From assembly GCA_038093975.1 (NCBI GenBank), contig JBBPTG010000004.1:744001-808000 (forward strand): a DNA stretch of 64,000 nucleotides, written 5' to 3'. Shown in pieces: positions 12,430-22,343 of this stretch. Source of the DNA: Chalciporus piperatus (lineage: Eukaryota > Basidiomycota > Agaricomycetes > Boletales > Boletaceae). Below the pieces are notes generated by a model that saw only the letters and a list, made by a program, of their open reading frames with translations, did not search any database and was not told where the DNA came from. Positions within the stretch are counted from its first letter, which is position 1. Each line of letters starts with the position of its first letter. A program made the translations under genes and the position numbers.

Positions 12430-13538
12430 TCATCCATGGACTTGTTCCTCAGCAAGCAGTGCCTTGTAACGGCTTTCCACCGTATCGAGGTTTGTTCCTT
12501 CACGAGCTAGGAGTGCCTTACAAAGCCTTTCTGCAGCTTCGCGAGCACGGCGCTGGTCTTCCGCCTCTCGTTTCCATGCCTGTCATTGAAGCAGCATGAT
12601 TATTAGAGAGTGAATGTCATGCAGCAGAGACCTACCTGTTCTCCTTCTTCGCGAGCCCGTTCTGCCTGTTCGAGAGCCCTTTCTGCCTGTTCGCGAGCAC
12701 AGCGCTGGTCTTCCGCCTCTCGTTTCCATGCCTGCCATTGAAGCAGCATGGTTATTAACAGAATGAATGTCGTGGAACAGAGACCTACCTGTAATTCTTC
12801 GCCCTTCTTAGGTCTCCTCATGAACTCCTTCCATTCAGCCTGATACGCCTCGCAGATATATGGGATGATGTCCGTCTCAATGGTAGGAAGCTCCACGATA
12901 TATTGTCGACGCTTCTTGTGATTAACGCAATGCTCGAGGCCCTCGGGGAAGAGCCTTTTGCAACCTTCGAAGATCACATCTGCAAACCAGTAGCAGTTGT
13001 GTTCGTAAAGGTTGTAATTCGGCCGGTATAGGCTGACGGCCACCAGCAGGTTTGCAATTTGAGCAGCTGAGGGGCAAGTCGTGTCGTATCTGAAAAAACA
13101 GAGCCGTTCGTATCGACCAAAGCGCTGGGTAAGGTATGTTTCCACGGAGTCTTGGGGGGGGAGGACAGCCACCATGTCATTTGCTGGTATAGGGGTGAAT
13201 GAAGCACTGGGTGATATGAGTGTCAAGGCTTGCGCCTCCTTGACAGTGCGGTCAACAATGACCATGGCACGAGCAGTAGGATGGGTTGGATGGGCAAAAC
13301 GAAGGAGGAGGAATTCATGCAGCTTGTCGCTCGTTGCCTTGCAAATCTCGATATCTCTCAACTTGCACAAATTGGCGTCGTCGGAGAGGTTGTCACGCCA
13401 TTTCTGAACAATTTCGTTGAGAGGGAGGCGTTGAGAGAAGAAGAGTCCATCTACTTCGGTCGGTGGCGATGACATGAAATGATGGATGAGTGCGGTAAGG
13501 TGACGGGGGAGGCTGGAGAGTTGTGACTTTAGACCCAT
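12430..13538 (-). CDS. Uncharacterised agaricomycete protein with NCYWF motif and Arg/Glu/Ala-rich tail
   Basis: Three exons (13538-12789, 12731-12636, 12579-12430) give 331 residues. The first 250 residues are globular and contain YNLYEHNCYWFADVIFEG, a motif I have seen only in agaricomycete proteins of unknown function. Upstream is a segment resembling a substrate-binding platform (AMVIVDRTVKEAQALTLISPS). The C-terminal ~80 residues are a charged coiled-coil-like tail built from repeated AWKREAEDQRxAREQAER units. Exons 2 and 3 begin with the same ~30 bases and follow near-identical introns, so the tail grew by tandem duplication of an exon plus its intron. Function is not known and I do not assign one. 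The gene converges with the DHX33-like gene, leaving about 137 bases between stops. Confidence 0.8.
12541..12791. repeat. Tandem exon-intron duplication, two copies about 152 bases apart
   Basis: Copy A (about 12541-12638) and copy B (about 12693-12791) share the end of an exon (GCGCTGGTCTTCCGCC and onward), the acceptor, nearly the whole 56-57-base intron and the next donor ACCTACCTG. Differences are scattered substitutions. Confidence 0.8.
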
Positions 13539-13872
13539 GGTCGATTGTCAAGGGTTATGGACACGTTGTAGAACAGGAGGACCCGCTGCTGTGGCATCAA
13601 CCCATGGGCCACACATTTTCCTACTCCGTGCCCAGTTCGTGCACTAGACTGTACCCAAATCTAGAGATCGAAATAGATTTGCCAAACTTGCCAATTGGAG
13701 CACTCAAACAGCACATATGGTGACAAGCTGGGGGCCGCCTGTGCATCTGATTCTCCCGGGGAGTAAGTATCCCGGTGGGAGCGCTGCATGTTAACAAATC
13801 GCCCTCACGGTCGCCCTCGTCTTGAACGACACGAGTAGTGTACTCGTTGGCCCACATACCCCACTCTCTGCT
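13539..13872. promoter_or_regulatory. Divergent promoter region (NCYWF protein / thioesterase copy 2)
   Basis: These 334 bases lie between divergent start codons. A CCATGGGCCACA-type stretch and GC-rich segments are present, but no recognised element or gene. Confidence 0.45.
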
Positions 13873-14902
13873 ATGGACATGCCTGATGCAGGAAGAAACT
13901 CGGGTGAATTAGAGTCCCGCTTGTCCACCATCCCTGGGAACGCTCCCGCTGAACTCAAAGGTATGCCGTCCTTTCCGAATTCCTAGCCCCTACCAGACAT
14001 CTCGACCATCGTGAAGATGTGCGACATGTTTTGGCACTGCTATCACGAATATAAAACTTGGGGCTCACATCATACACCTACTACGTGCGTGTCATTTGTT
14101 TTTAGGGAGTGTCGAACGATTGCTGTACGTTTTCATGAATGACGGTTTTGGGACTCGGACAGCGGAACAGTTGAAATTGATTGAGGTGTCGGTGGTGTCT
14201 AATGCGGATGAACCGGCGAGGGAAGAGACGAGAGTTGTTTTGGAGATGACTGTGACTGAAGGTGCGTAAAACCGGTTCTGCTTCTTGAGCCTGCGGGCTT
14301 CTCGAAAGCTGAACCCATTCTGAACGCACGTTACTCATTCGAATCTGCCTCTATTCTCGACGGAAAAGACATGCTTAATCCGGCCGGGAAAATGCACGGA
14401 GCCTGTATTGCCCATCTGGTAGACATGTACGTGTATTGCTCTTATCATCGCTTTAGAAGACCATGTTTCTCACTTTTCACAACCCATGGCTGTTTTGACG
14501 GCATGATTTACATCCGTATAGATGCACGTCGCTCCCAATCGCCGCGCTGTCACTCGTGAGAGGAGGGTCTGGTTCCCCGAGAGTGTCGCAGAGCATCAAC
14601 GTCCTATACCATGCACCCACTAGTCTGTAAGCGTCCACCCTATACTCGTGCATATCTTGCCAGTCCTCACAGTATTTGTGGGCTGCACGGCTGCAGGGGT
14701 GACAAGCTCAGGCTGGTTAATACAAGTGTGAGCAACGGAGCACGCGTGTCAAGCGCACGAATTGAGGTGAGTACCCTTGCATATGCCGAATCCAATTTTC
14801 AGTTCACTGAACTAACTGGTATGGTATTTGTAGATTTGGGATGTGACGCATCATCGGCTTGTAGCGTCGGGCATCCAAGCCAAGATGGATCCCAAACTCT
14901 AA
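13873..14902 (+). CDS. Hotdog-fold thioesterase, PaaI/ACOT13-like (copy 2)
   Basis: Six exons (13873-13960, 14106-14261, 14369-14426, 14522-14626, 14697-14766, 14834-14902) give 181 residues. The core reads DMLNPAGKMHGACIAHLVD, then CTSLPIAALSLVRGG, VSQSINVLYHAPTS and GDKLRLVNTS, closely parallel to the protein at 2862-3703. The HGAC active-site motif is kept, so the copy looks functional. Exons 3, 4 and 5 (58, 105, 70 bases) match its paralog exactly and the codon phases are identical. It has one extra intron (13961-14105, 145 bases) that the paralog lacks, so one copy gained or lost an intron after duplication. Seven or so unrelated bases-to-kilobases of sequence and four other genes separate the copies. 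The acyl-CoA substrate is unknown. Confidence 0.87.
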
Positions 14903-15549
14903 GCTCGCGACTGCTTCTCAAGCTATGATACACAGATACACAGTTTCATTCATGCCTCCCGGTTCCATGGGTACACGACACGCCAAGAGACGAGAGGCTC
15001 CGAGCGGCGCCATTCATACCACTTGTCTGATGTCTCAAATCATTGGATATCCCGACGGAAACTTTGGACGGATTGTCGGACCACCATATGCGATTGCAGA
15101 GATATCCATTAATGTCAATACCCTCCGGATCTAATATACCACCTTCATGACATCACGCATATCTTGTGGGGTCGTATGACGAAACTGAACATGGTAAAGT
15201 TTCAATAGAAATACGGACGCAATATGGTGTGACTACTTTCTGATGAAAGCCGCCTTCCCTGAACGTGTGAGTGGGTGTCTCTTGATCAAAATTGCAACTC
15301 TCGCGGGAAGAGACAATATGCGGACTCGTTACGAGATCTTGTAATTGTCTCATCCTCTTTTTTTCGACCAACACTGGAAGACTGTAACGTTCGGCGGATG
15401 TTCGGTGGAGGTCGACCAAGATGAGCGCGAGATAAGATAACAAGTCGGACTTGACCGAGATTGCGGTGTGACACGCATAGATTTCCGACTCCTGACACTG
15501 ATCAGTACTAGACTCAACTCACGATATCGAACAGCATCAGCAGCTGAGC
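14903..15549. other. Intergenic region before the TTC27-like gene
   Basis: These 647 bases contain only short frames without family signal. The promoter of the downstream TPR gene should lie in the last few hundred bases. Confidence 0.5.
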
Positions 15550-18332
15550 ATGGACGTCGAGTTGTTGGAAAAGTGCCTGCTGATAGGACGGTGGAATAAC
15601 CAGCTCTCTGCATTCGTGGAAACCCACCCTGCGGCGAAACTCGCAAAGGCGGTCGTCGATGGTGATTTCCGAACTGTGCTAACATCATCTTATGCTCAGG
15701 AACTGTTCAGAGTGTCCCCTTCCGTCACTACCGCTCTCGACCAGCCCTACCAGAGTCTTCTCCAGTGGACGCTGCCATCCGTCTCTGATGGACAGGAAAA
15801 GGAGCTTATACGCCTTATCCTTGGTGTTGCGTGCTTGCACGCGTTCGTGCAAGCGAACTGGACTGGCCCCGACCTGAACGTCAAGCCCTCGGACATTCTC
15901 ATCTTTTCCGAAAACTCGCCTTCTGTTTCAGATCAAGTTCTCAACTCAAAGGCCATCGCTGAACTCGCCTATGGTGGCGAACCTCCATATCACCTCGCCC
16001 ACTCCGCATCCTTTTTCCGCTTCTCCCAAATTATATTCAGCTTCCCCAATGACCACCTAATATATACTTCATGGTGGCACTTGAGGGCATCTAGCGTCCA
16101 CGAGCAATTACTCGATGAACCTGTCCCGCTGCCGTCAGACGTTCTACGTTCTCTGATGCCTCTGATGGAACGCACTGCCTCCGACCCTGACCTCGCTGGT
16201 CGTCTTCAGTTGGAGCAAGGTCTCTTGGAACACATCTTTTCTCACGACAAATCTGCCGCTGAATACTTCGTTCGTGCTGCACGCGCGACGGGGTTACAGT
16301 ATGAACTCACGGGGGCGCTCGGAAAGCGGACCAAGTTCCAGCAGAAAGAGTTAACTCAACTCGTGCTTCTCGCCGAAAGCAGAAAGAGGGACGACGATAC
16401 TACCGAGACCTCTTCCGCCGAAACCAAATCCAACATTCAGTCGAACCCATCTCCGTCGTCCGCGGATAACGGATCAGAGGATCTTCCGATCGTCAAATTT
16501 AACGTTCCAGAGACCCTGGCCTTGAATGACGACACCCTCCTCGAACAAACTGAATTCACATCGTCAAACCCTGCCACCTCTGCCCTGCTCAGTCACCTTG
16601 ATCCGTCCTCGCAGCCCTCCTTACACCCACTTGACCAATGCATCTTCCTTGCTCTGTGCTTGAATGTGCGCAATACCTCGCCTTCGCACGGTCTGACAAG
16701 CGAGCAGATGTCTCCTTACGTCGCTCGTGTCATTTCACATCCTAGGAATTGGTCAGTCCACACCATGGCACTCCTCCTCCGATCCAGACTCGAATCCACG
16801 AGAACTCGGACCGTCGAGCGGTCCACGCTCCAGCTTCAAGCACTCGTGGATCAAATGCCCACTGCTGATTCCGACCTGTCGGAAAGGCTGCTATACTTTT
16901 ACTCCATCCCATTACCCAGTAAATGGGAAATGGAGCGTGAGCTTGCCTTACGCTATCTTTCCATCGGTGTCGTCAAGTCCGCTCTCGAAATCTTTGAGCG
17001 GCTCGAAATGTGGGAGGAAGTCGTCAAATGTTGGCAATCAATGGAACGCCGTGATCAAGCGATCGCAATCGTCCGTGATCTTCTCGAGGGTCGTAAAGAA
17101 GAAGCTGAGAGCGTCATCTCAAAAGGAAAAGAAGTTTCCACCACCCGACGGACCACGCTTGACAGCGCGAGAGAGGCCAAGCTTTGGTGTCTCCTGGGAG
17201 ATCTCGAACCAGATGATGCTGTCAAGCATTACGAGCATGCCTGGACTCTGTCAAAGGAGACATCAGGTCGTGCGATGCGCTCCTTGGGTGGGTATTACTT
17301 CGCCCGTGGAGAGTTTGCGAATGCGGTCACTTGCCTTCTGAGAGCGGTGGCTATCAACCCGCTCCTATCCCGCTCGTGGTTCATCCTCGGTTGCGCACAC
17401 ATTCGGCTAGAAAACTGGGGAGGTGCGCGGGACGCGTTTAGCCGATGCGTTTCTATCGATGATGAAGATGCGGAGAGCTGGAATAATCTGGCAACGATGT
17501 ACCTCCGCTTGGACGAATCCCGCAAAGAGCCCAAAGAAGGCGAACAGCCTGAGGTAACGTTTTTATTTGTTGCGAGGAGTCTCTCTGGGGTAATCTGATC
17601 ATCCCCTTTCAGGGAGAGGAAGCAGGCTCGACTAAAGCCGTCTCCTTCTCGAACAAGACGCTCGCTTTCCGCGCCCTCAAGCAGGGACTCAAATACAGTT
17701 ACGACAACTGGCGAATGTGGGCGAACTACATGATCGTCGCTATGGACGTTGGTGAACTATCTGAGGCTTGCCGTGCTCTGGGCCGGGTAGTCGAAGAACG
17801 TGCCACAAAGATTGGCGCCGAATCCGTGGACGAAGAAGTACTGGAGCGCTTGGTGGATGCTGTGACGAGAGAGCCCGCCAACCCTGGTGATGGTCACGAG
17901 CCTGCTCGTGATGCTGTCATGAACCCCAATGAAGGATACGGGCTACTCAGGAGAGTCACGGATCTTTTCGACCGGACGATCCTACCCCGCGTATCATCCC
18001 CCCGCATCTTCCGCGCCCATGCACGCCTTCTAACATGGCAATCGCGGTGGGAAGACGCACTCAAAGCTTACTTGGACGGCTATCGTTGCGGCACGGCCGG
18101 AACTTTCGAGAAGGGGGAGACGGACGTTGAAAAGTGGCGTGAAGCCGTAAATGAAGTCGAGGATGTGGTTGACATTCTCAGAAATTTCGGCCCGCGGGTA
18201 CAAGGCTTTAATTGGAGACACCAAGGACGAAGCATCGTGCGGACATTCATCGGACGATCAAAAGATTTCGAGGATGAACCAGAGTGGACACGTTTACTAG
18301 AGATACAAAACGAAGCTCGGAGTGAGGAGTAA
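15550..18332 (+). CDS. TTC27: TTC27/Emw1-like tetratricopeptide-repeat protein
   Basis: Two exons (15550-17553, 17613-18332) give 907 residues, close to the size of TTC27 proteins. The N-terminal half is helical without clear repeats (LAKAVVDGDFRTVLTSSYAQELF, LEQGLLEHIFSHDKSAAEYF). TPR units lie at about residues 475-660, for example WEEVVKCWQSMERRDQAI, YFARGEFANAVTCLLRAVAINP, SWFILGCAHIRLENWGGARDAF and ESWNNLATMYLRL. The C-terminus continues LAFRALKQGLKYSYDNWRMW NYM, typical of this family. TTC27/Emw1 is a conserved eukaryotic protein; the yeast member is essential and linked to cell-wall integrity. Its molecular job is unclear. The single intron is confirmed by an unbroken frame (QPE/GEEAG). 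Confidence 0.9.
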
Positions 18333-18514
18333 AGTGGATGACCGTAACAGATGATAGATGGTAGCCAGTCGAATTATACTTTAAATAGCGTCCGGGACGT
18401 AAAGATATGCCCGGAATGCCTTGCGGCCAAGAGGAATCGAATGCAGATCTGTGATTATGGTAATGAATGGCGTGTGGTGCTGAGAAAAGAATGCGAGTAT
18501 TACGGCGGAAAAAT

Positions 18515-19253
18515 CTAGCCTTGCCAATTCAGCGCCATTGCCATGCGATTGAGGGTGAGAGTTGTCAGAATCTCAGTCACAATGCTGAGACCGGCATGCT
18601 TGATGGTAAGACGGGCGCTGAACATGTCTTCGGGTTGGCTCAATTCCCAAGTGGCAATCATTGTGCGACCATCGAAACACTAGCGAGTAGCGTAAGACGA
18701 GGAAAGTGTAAAATGAAGAACGAAGCTGACCTCCATCTTCTGTGGACTGATTTTCCACTTCAGCTCTTTGGTGCCGTTTTGCGTCGTGAAATACCGTGAT
18801 CTAAACGGTGGATCAGAACGGACGACGACGCGGACGTCTGCATTGAGGCAACGTACTGGCTTCCGTCCTTCTTTTGACGGAGTTGTTGAGCCATCTGGAT
18901 CTCCTTACCACTGCCATATACGAGGAATCCCCGGCTCTTAGCATAGCCAAAGTAAAGGTGTGCGTAGTTGGGCCCCATGATGTCTGGGTGCTGCTGGGAC
19001 CATTCTGCCTCTCTAAAGATCTTGATTATGACGGGTTGAGTGTCAAATGCCTGGAATTAAAGTTAGATGGACGGTGAGCTCGTCGTAAGACGATATACCG
19101 ACCTGGTTTCTGTAGAAGAACGACGGGTTAGCAACGAACTCGGGCAGGGGGTGAGCTCGCATACACAGTGAAGGCTGGTCTACTTTCTAGGTCTTCATAT
19201 TTGTGAGAGAAGGGGTCGGAGCCAAACTGCAAGAGAACGTATTGGCCTGCCAT
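18515..19253 (-). CDS. DUF6593-like basidiomycete protein
   Basis: Five exons (19253-19165, 19109-19103, 19050-18857, 18800-18731, 18679-18515) give 174 residues. Recognisable pieces are [55 protein letters not shown], then [22 protein letters not shown] and a C-terminal helix [12 protein letters not shown]. This layout fits the DUF6593 group, which is abundant in agaricomycetes and has no known function; the assignment is from memory of the pattern and is moderate. Exon 2 is only 7 bases (AAACCAG). It is needed to keep frame with the best donor and is flanked by two introns that each have a CTAAC branch-point-like sequence. No signal peptide or membrane segment is seen. Confidence 0.75.
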
Positions 19254-19859
19254 GTCGAGGGGGGAGTGGCACGAGGAGAAGGGGAAAGTTAAGGACGGGA
19301 GACATGCTGAGAGGACCTACCTTTTGACGAACAAGAACATCCCGGATCGGGAAACTGAAGTTACAGCACTGCCACAATGAGTCCACGTGGATGCCACGGT
19401 CAAGAGTCTAAGCGCGCCACGTGGGAGCGTCATAGCGGGTTCATTACGGTCGGGTTCCTTCCGAGGCAAGACAACAACAGACCGCGATAACGTCCGAACT
19501 CAAAAAAGAGCGTTATGACCTGCAGGGTCACCGTGCCTAGAGGCTTCTATTCACAAAATCAAACAAGGAGTTACTGGATTGCAAAAATGCAGACGTGTTT
19601 GGGATCACTCATCCACGCGTAAACCATCATGGAGCTGTCCCCCCACAGAACGCAACACCATGTCGGCTGTATGGGTAAATGAAACTAGACCGGTACGGAA
19701 TCCACGCTACTCCAACGAACGCGCAGTGAAGGCCCAAGGGTGATAAACGCATTTCCGAGACAGCAGGCCGCCGCATCAATCATACACTGGAAAATAAAAT
19801 ACAATGGTCAGACAAGATCCGGGAATCTGAGTATGCGCCATACCGTGTACAATACCTGC
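19254..19859. other. Intergenic region between DUF6593-like gene and EMC6
   Basis: These 606 bases hold the upstream region of the DUF6593-like gene and the 3' end of EMC6. No coding frame or repeat is supported. Confidence 0.5.
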
Positions 19860-20216
19860 TCAGACGTCATCAGCAACCGTATGTACCGAACAAAGGACGT
19901 GCAACGCACCATAGAACAAGGTCCATACGAGAATGAAAGTAAATATGTTGTCCTGGCCAGGGTTGACCATCTCTCCAAGACCGCTGGGCAAATACTTGGC
20001 AGGATTTCCCTTGCAATTTATCGCGTATATGACGAACGAAGTTGACAGGACGGTCGCAGCGAACAGTGCAAAGCCAAGCCAGTTCTCAAGACCGAGTATT
20101 CCAGCTACGGCGCCTGCAAAGCACGAGGAGAGGAACTTGACAGAATTAAGGGCTTGATTGTGCAGCACGTTGGGCGTGAAGACCAGCTGGGCTGCTGGAT
20201 CTGATGACGTCGCCAT
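19860..20216 (-). CDS. EMC6: ER membrane protein complex subunit 6 (EMC6)
   Basis: A single open frame of 118 residues. It matches EMC6 in length and layout: a short N-terminal segment, NSVKFLSSCFAGAVAGILGL entering the first hydrophobic segment, a second one (FALFAATVLSTSFVIYAI), then FTFILVWTLFYGALHV. EMC6 is a core subunit of the ER membrane insertase that places tail-anchored and multi-pass proteins. The last residues (CSVHTVADDV) are atypical, since family members usually end soon after YGxxHVY. A 43-base intron at 19898-19856 could instead join ...GALH to VLYTVW and give a different tail; I cannot decide between the two from sequence. Confidence 0.9.
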   Translation of the reverse strand: MATSSDPAAQLVFTPNVLHNQALNSVKFLSSCFAGAVAGILGLENWLGFALFAATVLSTSFVIYAINCKGNPAKYLPSGLGEMVNPGQDNIFTFILVWTLFYGALHVLCSVHTVADDV

Positions 20217-20908
20217 CTGGGGCGAGAGGCAGTTGCAAGTTGTACACGCTCGTTGGGTCTTGCGACGGCGTCCGTCTCAAAGTTTCCCACGGAGGAAATA
20301 ACCCCTATGTCAAACTCTCGGTACACGGCGGAAAGAATATTTCCTCGACAATTCCAAGCACATTAACGACACGTAAACGTGTCATGACATGTCGTGTATC
20401 TATAGGTTTGCTATGAGAGTCGGTGGAGGTATAAAATGCCACCTTGCGGCTGCTTGAGAATCTCCCGGATCCACTGGCACGTCATTTACTTAGCAGGGAC
20501 GACTCAAACTAGGTTTCGTCAAACGGAGTGCATCATGGCAAAAAAAAAATCATTATGTGACCGGTTGACCTCATGTTCTAGCCGCTAAGCAGTGGGCGCT
20601 GCGTCAAAGACTGAACTTGAACGAAGATCCCATGCGTAAGATAAGTGTGTGCTGCGGTCTCATTCTGTCGGATAATATGGGAAGCGATGTTGGCACCCAA
20701 CCAGGATGTTCGTTCACACATCTCTGGTCGTCGATGAAACATCCTAGACTCATACCCTTCATAACGAGCAGAGTCGTGTTTCGTTTCCTAAAGTGGCAAG
20801 TCAGCATATCGGGCGTCGGCTTCGGGAAGATCACGCTGAGAACGATCTAAGCAGGTTTGCTGCTCGCATCTTCATCCCAACCGACCAACTCCACGTCGTC
20901 CTACCAAC
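20217..20908. promoter_or_regulatory. Divergent promoter region (EMC6 / HOM2)
   Basis: These 692 bases separate divergent genes. A possible TATA-like GTATAAAATG lies near 20430-20440. A poly-A run sits near 20541. No gene is supported. Confidence 0.45.
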
Positions 20909-22099
20909 ATGTCAAAAATAACGGATGGCCAGATCAAAGTCGGGGTATTAGGCGCAACAGGGACAGTAGGCCAGCGTTTCATCACCCTCCTTGCGAAACA
21001 CCCCTTCTTCATCATCCATGCGCTCGGCGCATCTGCTCGATCGGCTGGAAAATCCTATTCGAAAGCTACAAACTGGAAACAGAGCACCCCCATCCCTTCT
21101 ATCGTCAGGGAAGTGATCGTAAATGAGTGCCAGCCAGAGCACTTCAAGAACTGTGCGATCGTCTTCTCTGGCCTTGATGCCGACGTGGCCGGAGACATAG
21201 GTAAGCCTTGCATCCACTCCCTCTCCTCGAACACAGAACCAGGGCCCTGATCCTTCCCTCCAGAGTCTACCTTCAGAGATGCCGATCTGCCCGTATTCTC
21301 CAACGCCAAAAATTATAGACGCGACCCCAACGTACCACTTATCGTCCCCCTCGTTAACGCTTCTCACCTCGCCATGATCCCTCAGCAACAAGCCCTCCTC
21401 CAGCCTCCCCTAAAACGAGGGTTCATTCTTACCAACGCTAACTGCTCAACAACCGGCCTCGTGATACCCCTCCACGCACTCGAAAAAGCTTTCGGACCCA
21501 TAGAATCCTGCCTCGTCACCACCATGCAGGCCATCTCCGGCGCAGGCTACCCCGGCGTATCCAGCCTCGACATCGTCGACAACGTCGTCCCTTATATCTC
21601 AGGGGAGGAAGAAAAAATGGAATGGGAGACGCTGAAAATTCTGGGAGGACTCGTCGAAGCAGACGATGGTCAGAAATCCTTTGACATGCGCTCACGTCAT
21701 CCCTTGCGCATCTCGGCGTCGTGTAACCGTGTTCCTGTCATCGATGGACACACGATGACGGTGTCTGTTCGGTTTGCGCGCCGACCCCCACCAAGCCCTC
21801 AGCAAGTACGTGAGGCACTCGTTGCCTATACCCCCGAAGCACAGAGCATCGGCTGTCCCTCTGCCCCTGTCCATGCGATCTACGTACACGAAGAGCCAGA
21901 CCGTCCTCAACCGCGCTTAGACCGGTACTACCAGGACGGTGCGGGTGTCTCGGTCGGTCGAGTACGACAGTGCGCAGTGTTAGACATCAAATTTGTCGTA
22001 CTTGCCAACAATGTCTCCATCGGTGCCGCAACGAGCAGCATCATCAACGCGGAGCTGGCCATCCTAAAAGGGGTTGTCAAACCACCAAGCGATCTTTGA
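20909..22099 (+). CDS. HOM2: Aspartate-semialdehyde dehydrogenase
   Basis: Two exons (20909-21200, 21264-22099) give 375 residues, the usual fungal length. The N-terminus has the NADP-binding GVLGATGTVGQRF; the catalytic cysteine lies in TNANCSTTGLVIPL; TTMQAISGAGYPG and the histidine-containing SCNRVPVIDGHTM segment follow. The enzyme reduces aspartyl-4-phosphate to aspartate-semialdehyde, the second step toward threonine, methionine and isoleucine, and is absent from animals. The intron (GTAAGC...CCAG) falls after GDI in the first domain. One oddity: where many homologs have a short linker, residues CPSAPVHAIYVHEEPDRPQP form the usual variable loop before the C-terminal helix AGVSVGRVR, so nothing essential is missing. 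Confidence 0.96.
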
Positions 22100-22343
22100 A
22101 AAACGTGGTTCGATTAGCAAACATGGGCGAGTTACAGTATCTACTACTGCTGGGGGTTAGCTAGGTATACATAGAAGAATGCAGTTGACAATTGCGGGAA
22201 GCAAATGTCGATCAAGAATAATGGCACGGGCGCTATATTGTACACCAGAAATCTATTATGGCCGCACGACAGGGTCGCCCTGTCGTCGGACTTGTGATGA
22301 ATATGATACTAATATTACGGACCAGGGCAAGAGGTGCAAACAA

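Noticed and set aside
16727..17341. 204-codon open frame overlapping the TTC27-like gene in another frame
   Set aside because: The TPR gene is well supported in its own frame over 2 kb; this is a shadow.
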